Origin: JALUZX01 sp964561605
GTDB lineage: Bacteria; Planctomycetota; UBA1135; JALUZX01
Length of the DNA: 64,000 nucleotides
Assembly (NCBI GenBank): GCA_964561605.1
Contig: CAZLQD010000005.1
Location: forward strand, 186,001-250,000
Direction: 5' to 3'
Part shown: in pieces, positions 36,794 through 45,399 of the stretch
Layout: the number at the start of each line of letters is the position of its first letter
How positions within the stretch are numbered: position 1 is the first letter of the stretch
Translations under genes and position numbers: made by a program
The notes under the pieces: model-generated
Database searches by the model: none
What the model saw: only the letters and a program-made list of their open reading frames with translations
Told to the model about the DNA's origin: nothing

Positions 36794-37148
36794 GGCTCCT
36801 CCTTTCTGGACTTTTTACTCCAGTTTATAGAAACCCGAATCGTAAGGCGAAAGTTCGGTCGTTTCAAGCACGCCCCCCTCCATCCTGTCATTTTTCTCCC
36901 GGCAAAAAAGTGCAGGATCATCCTGTCATTTTTCTCCCGGCAGGAAAGTGCAGGATCCTTTGTTGTTTCGTTTCGAAACTGTCCATTGCTATGGATGGGC
37001 CAGCTTTGAAAGGCAGGGAACCTTTTGCAATCCAGGATTGTCTAATGTAAACCAATGGTTAGCCTGGACACATCCGGCACCATTGGGTCTCACGTCGAGT
37101 CTCACGTCACACTGGTAGGTTCAACTCTTTTCGAACTGGAGGTCAATG
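36794..37148. promoter_or_regulatory. 355-bp AT-rich divergent intergenic region with repeats and dyads
   Basis: No gene is seen. It separates the DUF302 gene (minus) from a secreted-protein gene (plus) and is visibly more AT-rich than the rest. It holds tandem 38-bp copies, the palindrome GTTTCGAAAC (36970-36979), CAATCC-A-GGATTG (37028-37040), AACC-AAT-GGTT (37050-37060) and the 10-mer GTCTCACGTC twice (37087-37096, 37099-37108). TCTAATGT after the second dyad may be a -10. The cluster looks like a multi-site operator region. Confidence 0.5.
36881..36956. repeat. Two tandem 38-bp copies with internal inverted arms
   Basis: Copy 1 is 36881-36918 and copy 2 is 36919-36956; they match at 36 of 38 positions (AA versus GG after GGCA). 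Each copy begins ATCCTG and ends CAGGAT, so each is itself an inverted repeat around TTTTTCTCCCGG. The copies sit about 90 bp upstream of the DUF302 start. Confidence 0.9.
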
Positions 37149-38240
37149 ATGCGAAAAGCAACGTTCCTGGCCCTCTCCCTCTGGAGCCTTTCCGGATTCG
37201 CCCTCTCCCAGGGAATCCTGGACACGGCTCCTCCCCAGGCCAAGTACATCGAAGGCCGGTCCTGGCACTTCAAGCCCTACTACGACACCAACATGCTCTT
37301 CCAGCAGGTGATCGACAAGAAGGGCATGGGGGTGCCTGCCGGCAAGGTGATCCTGGCCGTCGCCTTCCGCCACGAGGCCTTCTACTCGGCCACCTATTCC
37401 GCCAAGAAGCTCGTCACCCAGATCGAGATGAGCAACACCAAGGTGAGCTCCGCCACCATGGGCAAGACCCCCAAGCTCAACAGGGGCGCCGATCACGCCG
37501 TAGTCTACAAGAAGAGAACCATCTCCCTTCCCTCCGTCACCGTTCCCCTCTATCCCTGGAAGCCCATCCTGGTCCACAGGTTGGACCGTCCTTTCCTTTA
37601 CAAGGGCGGCAACTTCCTCGTGGAAATGAAGAGCTACGACAAGACGGGCAACAAGACCAAGCCCTACTACAGTGACCGGTTCTACGCAGCCACCTCCGGC
37701 GGCCTCTACGGATACCTGGGCCAGTCCTGCCCGGCCAAGAAGAACTACATCTACGGGTATGCCTCCCAGTTGAAGGTTGGAGGGGCTTTCTACACCCGGG
37801 TCTCCTCCTTGAGTCCCGCCGGGGGAACGGCCCTGGCCTGGCTGGGGTCGAGCCTCAAGACCTACATGGGCATCCCCCTGCCCTTCGACCTCACTCCCCT
37901 GGGATTCAAAGGTTGCAAGATCTACTGCAGCATGGACATGACCCAGGTCATTCCCGCCACGGGATCCGCCGTCACTGCCCAGTGGCCCATCCCGAACCAG
38001 CCCTTCTTCGCCGGAATTCCCGTATACGCCCAGTTCGCTCTGGTGAAGGTCACGGGCGGAAACCTCCAGCTCGGCGTCTCTCCCTGCTTCACGGGAATCG
38101 TGGGCCCCGCCACGGGCGGAATCCCCATTCCGATCTCCTATGCCTACTACACGGGCAACACCGACCCGGACACCGATCCCGCCCTCAACAGCGGCCCCTG
38201 GAGGAACAGGGCCGACACCGTGATGTTCTGGCACAATTGA
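37149..38240 (+). CDS. Secreted two-domain protein of the recurrent family
   Basis: Two adjacent ATGs exist (37146, 37149); the second is six bases from GGAGG (37138-37142) and is preferred, giving 363 residues. Signal peptide: MRKATFLALSLWSLSGFALSQ. Residues about 22-185 are a beta-rich N-terminal domain (MLFQQVIDKKGMGVPAGK, TLSLPSVTVP-like strands, ILVHRLDRPFLYKGGN). Residues about 200-363 are the recurrent domain: GQSCPAKKNYIYGYAS, LPFDLTPLGFKGCKIYCS, PNQPFFAGIPVYAQFALV. Its architecture matches over its whole length the UGA-interrupted protein at 52504-53631. It has its own strong terminator. No catalytic motif is visible; function unknown. Confidence 0.75.
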   Translation: MRKATFLALSLWSLSGFALSQGILDTAPPQAKYIEGRSWHFKPYYDTNMLFQQVIDKKGMGVPAGKVILAVAFRHEAFYSATYSAKKLVTQIEMSNTKVSSATMGKTPKLNRGADHAVVYKKRTISLPSVTVPLYPWKPILVHRLDRPFLYKGGNFLVEMKSYDKTGNKTKPYYSDRFYAATSGGLYGYLGQSCPAKKNYIYGYASQLKVGGAFYTRVSSLSPAGGTALAWLGSSLKTYMGIPLPFDLTPLGFKGCKIYCSMDMTQVIPATGSAVTAQWPIPNQPFFAGIPVYAQFALVKVTGGNLQLGVSPCFTGIVGPATGGIPIPISYAYYTGNTDPDTDPALNSGPWRNRADTVMFWHN

Positions 38241-38272
38241 CAGGCAGACTTTCCTCTCTCTGAATCGAGGAG

Positions 38273-38311
38273 CGGGCGCGGCGGAAGAACTTCGCCGCGC
38301 CCGTTTTTTTT
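38273..38311 (+). terminator. Strong intrinsic terminator
   Basis: CGGGCGCGGCG (38273-38283), a 9-base loop and CGCCGCGCCCG (38293-38303) form an 11-bp stem followed directly by eight T. It lies 33 bp past the stop of the secreted-protein gene. Confidence 0.92.
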
Positions 38312-38462
38312 CTTCCAACCGGAACTCAAGGCATTCGGAGAAAGGCCCTGCGCCGGATTTCCCCTGAGAGGGCCCCCTCTCCCAAAGGGCTGGTCGGGGA
38401 AAGGCCCCCTCCGTTCCCCCAAGCCCCAGACACCCCAGATTCCCCCGCCCCGAAGGGCCTTC

Positions 38463-38484
38463 CCCGCCGGCGGGAACCGGCGGG
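38463..38484 (-). terminator. Candidate terminator hairpin after nuoN
   Basis: CCCGCCGG (38463-38470), loop CGGGAA and CCGGCGGG (38477-38484) form an 8-bp stem 27 bp past the nuoN stop on the minus strand. There is no T-run, so it is only a candidate. Confidence 0.4.
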
Positions 38485-38510
38485 AAAGAACGACTCCCCC
38501 CGGGCGGCTC

Positions 38511-40217
38511 CTACAGGGCGGCGGCGGAGAGGCTCGCCAGGTTCTCCAGGGCCGATGGGAAGACCCCGAAGAAGAGAGTCAAAAGGCCCAGGATCACGAG
38601 CACCACGGCCATGACAGCCGCCGGACGGGCCGTCAGGCCTTCACTCTCCTCCACGGGCTTCAGGAAGAGCACCTTGGCGATCCGGAAGTAGTAGAAGAGA
38701 GAGAAGACCGTGTTGACCGCCGCCACCACGGCGAGCCAGAGGAACCCTCCGTCGATGGCCGTCCGGAAGAGGAGCCACTTCCCGTAGAACCCCACCGTCG
38801 GCGGGATCCCCGTGAGGGAGAGGAGGAAGATCACCAGAACCCCCGAGACCACGGGGAGCTTCCACCCCAGGCCCCACCAGTCGTCCATGTCTTCGGAGCC
38901 CGCGCTCTTGGCGATGTAGATGACGGCACCGAAGGCCCCGAGGTTCATGATCAGGTACGCCCCGAGGTAATAGAGAATGGAGGTCACCGCCTGGGGATCG
39001 ACCAGGTGGATCCCCTTCCCCGATGTCCCGGCGGCGCCGAAGAGGGCCGCCACGGCCATGAGGATATAGCCCACGTGGGCGATGGAGGAGTAGGCCAGGA
39101 GCCTCTTCACGTTGGTCTGGTGGATGGCCCCCAGGTTGCCGTAGGTCATGCTCAGGGCGGAGGCCACGGCCATGAGGGAGGTCACCTTCTCGAGCCAGCC
39201 CGGGCCCTGCCCCAGGACGGCCACGAGCCGGACGATCACGGCGAAGCCCGCCGCCTTGCTGGCCACGGCCAGGAAAGTCGTCACCGGCGTCGGAGCGCCT
39301 TCGTATACGTCGGGACACCAGAAATGGAAGGGAACGGCGGCGATCTTGTAGGAGATCCCTCCCAGGGTGCAGGCCATGCCCAGGCCAACCAGGACCCGGT
39401 TGGCCCCCTGGGCCGTTCCGGCCAGGTTCCGGCCGATCTCCACCAGGTCGAAGGAACCGCCCAGGCCGAAGAGGAGGGAGAACCCGAAGAGCATGATGGC
39501 GCTGGCCACACCGCCGTAGATCACGTACTTCACCGCCGCTTCGGCCGACCTGGGGTCTTCCTTGCGGAAACCCGCCAGCAGGTAGGAGCTGAGGGAAAGG
39601 AGCTCCAGGCCCAGGTAGATGAGAAGCAGGTGATTGCTGCTCACCAAGAAGAGAATCCCCAGGTGGGCGCCGACGAGGCACAGGTAGTATTCGCCGAAAC
39701 CCCACTTGAGATCCCTGTAGTTGATCGTGAAGAGGGTGACCACGAAGAGGGAGAACAGTGCCAGGAGCTTGAAGTAGACCGAGAAGGAATCCACCAATTG
39801 GAGGCCGAAGACCGTCACTCCCTTTGGATCGGTCGAGACCCTCTCCAGGAGGCCCACTGCGTAATAACCGGCCAAAAGGGTTCCAATCAGGACCACCAGC
39901 CCCGGCACGAGGCGGTCCCACTTCTCTCCCTTGAACCAGACGTCCCCCATGGTCACCAGGACGTACACCAGGCCAAGGACGGCCACGTCCAGCCTCAAGT
40001 CCACGGGCCTCCCCAGGGCGGCTGAGAAGGTCCGGCCCATCCAGGAGAGGCCGAAGCCGGCCAGGAGGGTCACCACCAGGGCCAGCCCCAGGGACCAGCC
40101 GGACTTGCGGCCCCGCCGGTAGAGCTCCACCAGCAGAACCACCAGGGCGGTCGCGGCCAGAACGAGTTCAGGCCCGATCCAACCCAGATCCTTCACGTAT
40201 GCCTGAAGCTGACTCAT
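38511..40217 (-). CDS. nuoN: NADH-quinone oxidoreductase subunit N
   Basis: GTG 40229 is possible, but ATG 40217 has GGGAG at good spacing; it gives 568 residues. Antiporter-like membrane subunit with about 14 spans; VTLFTINYRDLKWGFGEYYL and the channel segment AAVPFHFWCPDVYEGAPTPV are typical of NuoN, with proton-path Lys/His in the middle spans (VKYVIYGGVASAIMLF, NVKRLLAYSSIAHVGYILMA). NuoN lies between NuoK/J and NuoM in the membrane arm and pumps protons with quinone reduction. It is the last gene of the nuo operon, with 15 bp to nuoM. Confidence 0.96.
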   Translation of the reverse strand: MSQLQAYVKDLGWIGPELVLAATALVVLLVELYRRGRKSGWSLGLALVVTLLAGFGLSWMGRTFSAALGRPVDLRLDVAVLGLVYVLVTMGDVWFKGEKWDRLVPGLVVLIGTLLAGYYAVGLLERVSTDPKGVTVFGLQLVDSFSVYFKLLALFSLFVVTLFTINYRDLKWGFGEYYLCLVGAHLGILFLVSSNHLLLIYLGLELLSLSSYLLAGFRKEDPRSAEAAVKYVIYGGVASAIMLFGFSLLFGLGGSFDLVEIGRNLAGTAQGANRVLVGLGMACTLGGISYKIAAVPFHFWCPDVYEGAPTPVTTFLAVASKAAGFAVIVRLVAVLGQGPGWLEKVTSLMAVASALSMTYGNLGAIHQTNVKRLLAYSSIAHVGYILMAVAALFGAAGTSGKGIHLVDPQAVTSILYYLGAYLIMNLGAFGAVIYIAKSAGSEDMDDWWGLGWKLPVVSGVLVIFLLSLTGIPPTVGFYGKWLLFRTAIDGGFLWLAVVAAVNTVFSLFYYFRIAKVLFLKPVEESEGLTARPAAVMAVVLVILGLLTLFFGVFPSALENLASLSAAAL

Positions 40218-40232
40218 GGACTCTCCCACCCG

Positions 40233-41801
40233 TCACTTGAGCCCGAGAACGCCCATGAGCCCCTCGAGGGAGGGCCTCATCGTGTCCAGCAGGAGGAAGG
40301 GCAAAACGCCGAAGAGGATACATAGCAGGCCCAGGGGCGCCTGGCAGAAGGCCTCCCTGAGGCTGATGTCGGGGAACTTCTTGTACTCCTCGTTCTTCAT
40401 GGGCCCCAGGAAGACCCTCTGGATGGTCCAGAGGATGTAGGCCGCCGTGATCACCACGCCCACGATGGCGATCAGCACCATCCACCGGGTGTGGTTTCCT
40501 TCATAGGCTCCCACCAGGGTGAGGAACTCCGCCACGAACCCGGACATGCTGGGAAGACCCAGGGCGGCGAAGAAGCCCACGGCGGCGAGACCTGCGTAGT
40601 AGGGCATCTGGACGCCCAGCCCGCCGAACCGGTTCAGGTCCCTGTGGTGGGCCCGGTCGTAGATGACGCCCACGATCAAGAACATCATGGCCGACGAGGT
40701 CCCGTGGGCGAACATCTGGAAGGCGCCACCGGCGAAGCCGAGCAGGGCGAGCGACCCGAACCCCAGGAGGACGTATCCCATGTGGCTCACCGAGCTGTAG
40801 GCCACGAGCTTCTTGAAGTCCTTCTGGGCCATGGCCACGAAGGCCCCGTAGACGATGCTCACCAGCCCGATCACGGCCAGCACGATGGCGAACCTCCGGA
40901 AGGCCTCGGGTGCCAGGGGGAAGTTGATCCTGAGCATCCCGTAGCCCCCGAGCTTCAGGAGGATCCCCGCCAGGATCACGGAGATCGGCGTGGGAGCCTC
41001 AACGTGGGCGTCGGGCAACCACGTGTGGAAGGGCACGATGGGGACCTTGATGGCGAAGGCGATGAAGAGGAACCAGAAGAGCCAGGTCTTGAATCCCATG
41101 CCCAGGACGCTCCAGTCGGCGCCGAGCTTGCCGCTCCTGGCCATCTCCGCCAGGGCCATGAGGTCGAAGGTGGGGTTCCCGTCCCGGGCCGAGATCAGGT
41201 AGACCGCCACGAGGCCCACCAGCATGAGGACCGAACCGGCCAGGGTGTAGAGGAAGAACTTGATGGCCGCATATTCCCGCCTGGGGCCGCCCCAGATCCC
41301 GATGAGGAAATACATGGGGAGGAGCATGAGCTCCCAGAAGATGTAGAAGAGGAAGAAGTCCAGGGCCACGAAGCACCCGGTGATCCCCGTCTCCAGGAGG
41401 AGGAGAAGCATGAAGTAGCCCTTGACGCCCTTCTCGATCTTCCAGGAGGAGAAGACGGCGATGAACAAAAGGAGGCAGTTGAGGAAGATCAGGGGGACGC
41501 TGAGGCCGTCCACGCCCAGGTAGTACTGGATGTGGAAGGTGGGGATCCAGGCGTGGCGCTCCACGAACTGCATGGCCTCCGCCGTGGCCCCCCCCTTGGA
41601 GGGATCGAAGAGGAACCAGAGCAGGATCGAGAGGGCCAAGGGCACCCCCGTGAAGACCGCCGCGATGGTCCTGATGACGTCGTGCTGTTTCTTGGGGACG
41701 AAGAGGATCACGAGCATCCCCAGGATGGGCACGAAGGTGATCAGCGAGAGAAGGAGGCTCCCTTCTCCTCCCGCCACCTGGTTCAAGATTCCTCCAAGCA
41801 T
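40233..41801 (-). CDS. nuoM: NADH-quinone oxidoreductase subunit M
   Basis: The protein has 522 residues from ATG 41801, with AGGAG upstream. About 14 membrane spans are present. The conserved glutamate in the channel helix (LETGITGCFVALDFFLFYIF, WELMLLP), VPFHTWLPDAHVEAPTPISV and LVAYSSVSHMGYVLLGFGSL identify the antiporter-like NuoM. In complex I it forms one of the proton-pumping channels of the distal arm. It lies 62 bp after nuoL and 15 bp before nuoN, as in standard nuo order. Confidence 0.97.
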   Translation of the reverse strand: MLGGILNQVAGGEGSLLLSLITFVPILGMLVILFVPKKQHDVIRTIAAVFTGVPLALSILLWFLFDPSKGGATAEAMQFVERHAWIPTFHIQYYLGVDGLSVPLIFLNCLLLFIAVFSSWKIEKGVKGYFMLLLLLETGITGCFVALDFFLFYIFWELMLLPMYFLIGIWGGPRREYAAIKFFLYTLAGSVLMLVGLVAVYLISARDGNPTFDLMALAEMARSGKLGADWSVLGMGFKTWLFWFLFIAFAIKVPIVPFHTWLPDAHVEAPTPISVILAGILLKLGGYGMLRINFPLAPEAFRRFAIVLAVIGLVSIVYGAFVAMAQKDFKKLVAYSSVSHMGYVLLGFGSLALLGFAGGAFQMFAHGTSSAMMFLIVGVIYDRAHHRDLNRFGGLGVQMPYYAGLAAVGFFAALGLPSMSGFVAEFLTLVGAYEGNHTRWMVLIAIVGVVITAAYILWTIQRVFLGPMKNEEYKKFPDISLREAFCQAPLGLLCILFGVLPFLLLDTMRPSLEGLMGVLGLK

Positions 41802-41863
41802 TCCGGTCAGCTCCTGCCGATGCTCTCGGTTGTTCCGTTTACCGTTCCCACCCTTTCCTCACG

Positions 41864-43954
41864 TCAGAGGAAGAAGAAGAAGAGAACCGCCCCCACGGCG
41901 ATCGCCGCCGCCGTGAAGGCAAGATACTGGTCAAGGAAACCCGTCTGGAAGAGCCGCGCGATCCCGCCGAAGACCTGGACGGTGAACCCCACGGCGTTGA
42001 CGAGTCCGTCGATCACATACTTGTCGAACCACCCCGACCCCTCGGCGGCCTCCCGGCCGCCCCGGCCCACGGCGTTCACGATACCGTCGATCACATACTT
42101 GTCGAAGGCCGCGCAGGCCGCGTTCCAGTAGAAGACCACGGGGCGGACGATGAACTTCATCACGAACTCGTCCACGTAGAACTTGTTGTATACCGCCCGG
42201 TAGAACCACCCGAGCCTGCGGGCCCACTCCTCGGCGCTGAGCCACTTCTTGTAGTAGAAGACCCAGGCCAGGAAGATCCCCGTCAGGGCGACCACGATGG
42301 AGATCACCAGGGGGAGGATGCCGTGCTCCTCGGCGGCGTGCTCCACCACGAGCCTTCCCGCCTCGATCTTCTCCGGGTGGGCCACTACCTGGGGGAACCA
42401 GAGGTGGTGCCCCAGCACGTCCCCGTTGAAGATCCAGGGCGAAGCACTGAAGACGGCCAGGCCGGCCAGCACCATCAAGGGCACCGTCATGGTCCAGGGC
42501 GTCTCGTGGGCGTGCTCGGCGTGCTCCGATTTCGGCTCACCGAAGAAGGTGAGGAAGATCAGACGGAACATGTAGAAGGAGGTGAGGCCGGCGGCCACCA
42601 CGAGGGCCACGGCCGGGAAGTACCAGAGCACCAGGCTCGGCCCGCCGTGCCGGGCGGCGTGCATGGCGCCCGCGATGATGGCGTCCTTGCTGTAGAACCC
42701 GGCGAAGAGGGGGATCCCGCACAGTGCCAGGGTGCAGATCAGCATGGTCCAGAAGGTGATGGGCATCTTCGTCCGGAGTCCGCCCATCTTGCGCATGTCC
42801 TGCTCGTGATGCATGCCGATGATCACCGACCCGGACTGGAGGAAGAGGCCGGCCTTGAACCAGGCGTGGGTCATGAGGTGCATGAGCCCGGCCGAGAAGG
42901 CTCCGCAACCCAGGGCGGCGATCATGTAGCCGAGCTGGCTCACCGTGGAATAGGCCAGGACCCTCTTGATGTCCCACTGGCAGATCCCGATCACCGCGGC
43001 GAACAGCGCCGTGAAGGCCCCCACCATGGCGATCACCAGGAGGGCCGTGGGAGAGAAGAAGAGGTAGAAACGGCCCACCAGGTAGACACCGGCCGCCACC
43101 ATCGTGGCGGCGTGGATCAGGGCCGACACGGGCGTGGGACCCTCCATGGCGTCGGGCAACCAGATGTGCAGGGGGAACTGGGCCGACTTGCCCACGGCGC
43201 CGCAGAAGACCAGCAGGCCCGCCGCCGTCACCCAGGCGGGCCAATGCTGGAAGTCGCCCGTCGTCTCCCCGAGCTTCCGGAAGATCTCGACGATGTCCAG
43301 GGTCTGGAAATGTTTGAAGATGATGAGGAAACCGAGAAGCATCCCCACGTCGCCGATCCGGGTGGTGATGAAGGCCTTGAACCCGGCGTGGGCCGCCGAG
43401 GGCTTCTCGAACCAGAACCCGATGAGCAGGTAGGAGGTCAGCCCCACGAGCTCCCAGAAGACCATGAGGAAAAGCAGGTTCCCCGAGAGCACGAGCCCCA
43501 GCATGGAGAAGGAGAACAGGGCCAGGTAGGCGAAGAACCTGCCGTACCGCTTGTCTCCCTCCATGTACCCGATGGAGTATACATGGACCAGGAAGGAGAC
43601 CCCGGTCACGACGACGAGCATCACCGCCGTGAGGTTGTCGAAGAGAACGTTGAAGACGATGTTGGGCGTTCCCTCGGGGACCCCGTGGAAGAGCCATCCC
43701 AGGGAGAGGCCCGCCTCGCCCGGAGGGGGAGTGGAGCTCTTCAGGTAGAGGGTGGGATCGAAGATCCCCATGGCCTTGAGGAAGAACCCAAGGGCCAGGA
43801 CCAGGGCGAAACCCATGGCCGTCGTGGGGACCCAGTCACCCTTCCTGGGAAGCCAGCGCCCGATGAAGACCTGGACGAGGAAGGCCGTCAAGGGCAGGGC
43901 CGGGATGGCCAGCATCCAGTAGAAATCGGCCGTCGTGAAGGTATGCCAGTCCAT
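41864..43954 (-). CDS. nuoL: NADH-quinone oxidoreductase subunit L
   Basis: The protein has 696 residues. Distal antiporter-like proton channel with the amphipathic lateral helix expected at the C-terminus. Diagnostic segments: FWELVGLTSYLLIGFWFEKP, VGKSAQFPLHIWLPDAMEGP (pump Lys), VLAYSTVSQLGYMIAALGCG and KKWLSAEEWARRLGWFYRAV. Near the C-terminus the 14-residue stretch FDKYVIDGIVNAVG (617-630) is followed by a nearly identical copy, FDKYVIDGLVNAVG (643-656). The DNA is also near-identical, so this is a local duplication. It is separated from nuoK by 51 bp and has no strong ribosome site. Confidence 0.97.
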   Translation of the reverse strand: MDWHTFTTADFYWMLAIPALPLTAFLVQVFIGRWLPRKGDWVPTTAMGFALVLALGFFLKAMGIFDPTLYLKSSTPPPGEAGLSLGWLFHGVPEGTPNIVFNVLFDNLTAVMLVVVTGVSFLVHVYSIGYMEGDKRYGRFFAYLALFSFSMLGLVLSGNLLFLMVFWELVGLTSYLLIGFWFEKPSAAHAGFKAFITTRIGDVGMLLGFLIIFKHFQTLDIVEIFRKLGETTGDFQHWPAWVTAAGLLVFCGAVGKSAQFPLHIWLPDAMEGPTPVSALIHAATMVAAGVYLVGRFYLFFSPTALLVIAMVGAFTALFAAVIGICQWDIKRVLAYSTVSQLGYMIAALGCGAFSAGLMHLMTHAWFKAGLFLQSGSVIIGMHHEQDMRKMGGLRTKMPITFWTMLICTLALCGIPLFAGFYSKDAIIAGAMHAARHGGPSLVLWYFPAVALVVAAGLTSFYMFRLIFLTFFGEPKSEHAEHAHETPWTMTVPLMVLAGLAVFSASPWIFNGDVLGHHLWFPQVVAHPEKIEAGRLVVEHAAEEHGILPLVISIVVALTGIFLAWVFYYKKWLSAEEWARRLGWFYRAVYNKFYVDEFVMKFIVRPVVFYWNAACAAFDKYVIDGIVNAVGRGGREAAEGSGWFDKYVIDGLVNAVGFTVQVFGGIARLFQTGFLDQYLAFTAAAIAVGAVLFFFFL

Positions 43955-44005
43955 CCCTATCCCCGTCTCCTTGCCGCGTTCCGGTTCCGAATCCCTTCCA
44001 CGGCG

Positions 44006-44320
44006 TCACTCCCTCAACATGTTGGGGTCCTCGGGCCGGATCGATCCGAAGTGCCCGAAGACGTGGAGCACGATGGCGAGAGCCACGGCGGCCTCCGCCG
44101 CGGCCAGGACGATCACGAAGATGGAAAAGATGTTCCCCGCAACGGGGTATTCTCCACCCAGGGCCCTGGCGAAGGCGATGAAGTTGATGTTCGCCCCGTT
44201 GAGGATCAACTCCACGCCCATCAGGGTGTAGATCAGGTTGTGCCTGGAGACGATCACCACCAGGCCGATGGTGAAGAGGATCAGGGCGAGCAGAACGTAC
44301 CAGACGAGGGGAACGGTCAC
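44006..44320 (-). CDS. nuoK: NADH-quinone oxidoreductase subunit K
   Basis: The start is GTG 44320, overlapping the nuoJ stop as GTGA, giving 104 residues. Three membrane spans are visible. Conserved glutamates of the proton path are seen in YTLMGVELILNGANINFIAF and LAAAEAAVALAIVLHVFGHF. NuoK/J form the flexible centre of the membrane arm of complex I. Length and spacing match the family. Confidence 0.96.
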   Translation of the reverse strand: MTVPLVWYVLLALILFTIGLVVIVSRHNLIYTLMGVELILNGANINFIAFARALGGEYPVAGNIFSIFVIVLAAAEAAVALAIVLHVFGHFGSIRPEDPNMLRE

Positions 44321-44841
44321 GCCTTTCCTCCTTCCGTTGGTTCCTGGATCTTCTTCCTCTCCCGGCGCGCCAGGTGGACCGCCCCGACCAGGACCACCAG
44401 GAGGAGGACCGAGGCGATCTCGAAGGGGAGCAGGTAGGCGTCCCTGGTGAGCAGGGCCTCGCCGATCCCGGCGGCGTCTCCCATGGGTCTCCCCGAAGAC
44501 GAAGGCAGCTTCGTGGAGAAGAGGCTGATCGCGAAGAGCACCAGGGAGATCGAGCCGAGGACGGCCCAGAAGGTGACCCGGGAGGCTCTCCTCTCCTCCA
44601 GGTCCGGTGGAGTGAGCATCACGCCGAACAGGTAGAGCACCACAACGCCGCCCACGTAGACCACGAGCTGGGTGATGGCCAGGAAGGCGCATCCCAGAAG
44701 GGCGTAGACGCCGGCCACGCCCAGGAAGGCCAGGATCAGGCCGAAGGCGGAGCGGACGATGGAGCGGCTCCAAAGGGTGATCAGGGCCCCGCTGACGGCG
44801 GCGGCCGCCACGACCAGGAAGGCGAGGAACTCGGCGGTCAT
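44317..44841 (-). CDS. nuoJ: NADH-quinone oxidoreductase subunit J
   Basis: The start is ATG 44841, overlapping the nuoI stop as ATGA, giving 174 residues and five membrane spans. Typical features: RSAFGLILAFLGVAGVYALL, CAFLAITQLVVYVGGVVVLY with the pi-bulge helix, and the last span EIASVLLLVVLVGAVHLARR. It belongs to the membrane arm next to NuoK. Confidence 0.95.
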   Translation of the reverse strand: MTAEFLAFLVVAAAAVSGALITLWSRSIVRSAFGLILAFLGVAGVYALLGCAFLAITQLVVYVGGVVVLYLFGVMLTPPDLEERRASRVTFWAVLGSISLVLFAISLFSTKLPSSSGRPMGDAAGIGEALLTRDAYLLPFEIASVLLLVVLVGAVHLARRERKKIQEPTEGGKA

Positions 44842-45395
44842 CCTTCCCCCTCCTTCTTCTTCTTCTCGGCGGCCTTCTTTTCGGCCTCCCGTATGGTTTC
44901 CAGGTCCTTCTCCCTCAGCCCCTTCCAGGCCAGCAGGTCCAGGGAGAGATCCGTTCCGTCGAAGCGGACCAGGCTGTATTCGTTGCCCATGTCCAGGCAG
45001 GACTTGGGGCAGGCCTCCACGCAGAGCCCGCAGAAGAGGCATAGCCCGTAGTCGATCCGGAAGGCCTTCCACTCCAGGACCTTTCCGGGCTTGCGGGCCG
45101 CCTCGAGCTCGATGCAGTCCACAGGGCAGGCCCGCTTGCAACTCATGCAGAAGATGCAGAGGTCCTGCTCCAGCCTGTGGATCCCCCGGTAACGCCGGGC
45201 CACGCCGAAGGAGGGGGGACCCGCCGGGAGATCGTCGCCGAAGGCGGCCTGCTCCCGGGTCTCGGGGTATTCATAGGTCACGGGCTTCTTCCAGAAGTAT
45301 TTCCACGTGATCCCCATGCCGGACAGGCTTCCGCGGAAAGCCGTCCAGATCCTCTTCAGGTAACCCGAAAGCCCTGTATCGACGGTGGTCGTCAT
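44838..45395 (-). CDS. nuoI: NADH-quinone oxidoreductase subunit I (8Fe-8S ferredoxin-like)
   Basis: The protein has 185 residues. Two CxxCxxCxxxCP motifs (Cys80, 83, 86, 90 and Cys119, 122, 125, 129) bind the N6a/N6b 4Fe-4S clusters that pass electrons toward NuoB. The N-terminal amphipathic segment packs on the membrane. A charged Lys/Glu tail (EKKAAEKKKKEGEG) extends the usual length. It overlaps nuoJ by four bases. Confidence 0.97.
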   Translation of the reverse strand: MTTTVDTGLSGYLKRIWTAFRGSLSGMGITWKYFWKKPVTYEYPETREQAAFGDDLPAGPPSFGVARRYRGIHRLEQDLCIFCMSCKRACPVDCIELEAARKPGKVLEWKAFRIDYGLCLFCGLCVEACPKSCLDMGNEYSLVRFDGTDLSLDLLAWKGLREKDLETIREAEKKAAEKKKKEGEG

Positions 45396-45399
45396 GGGG

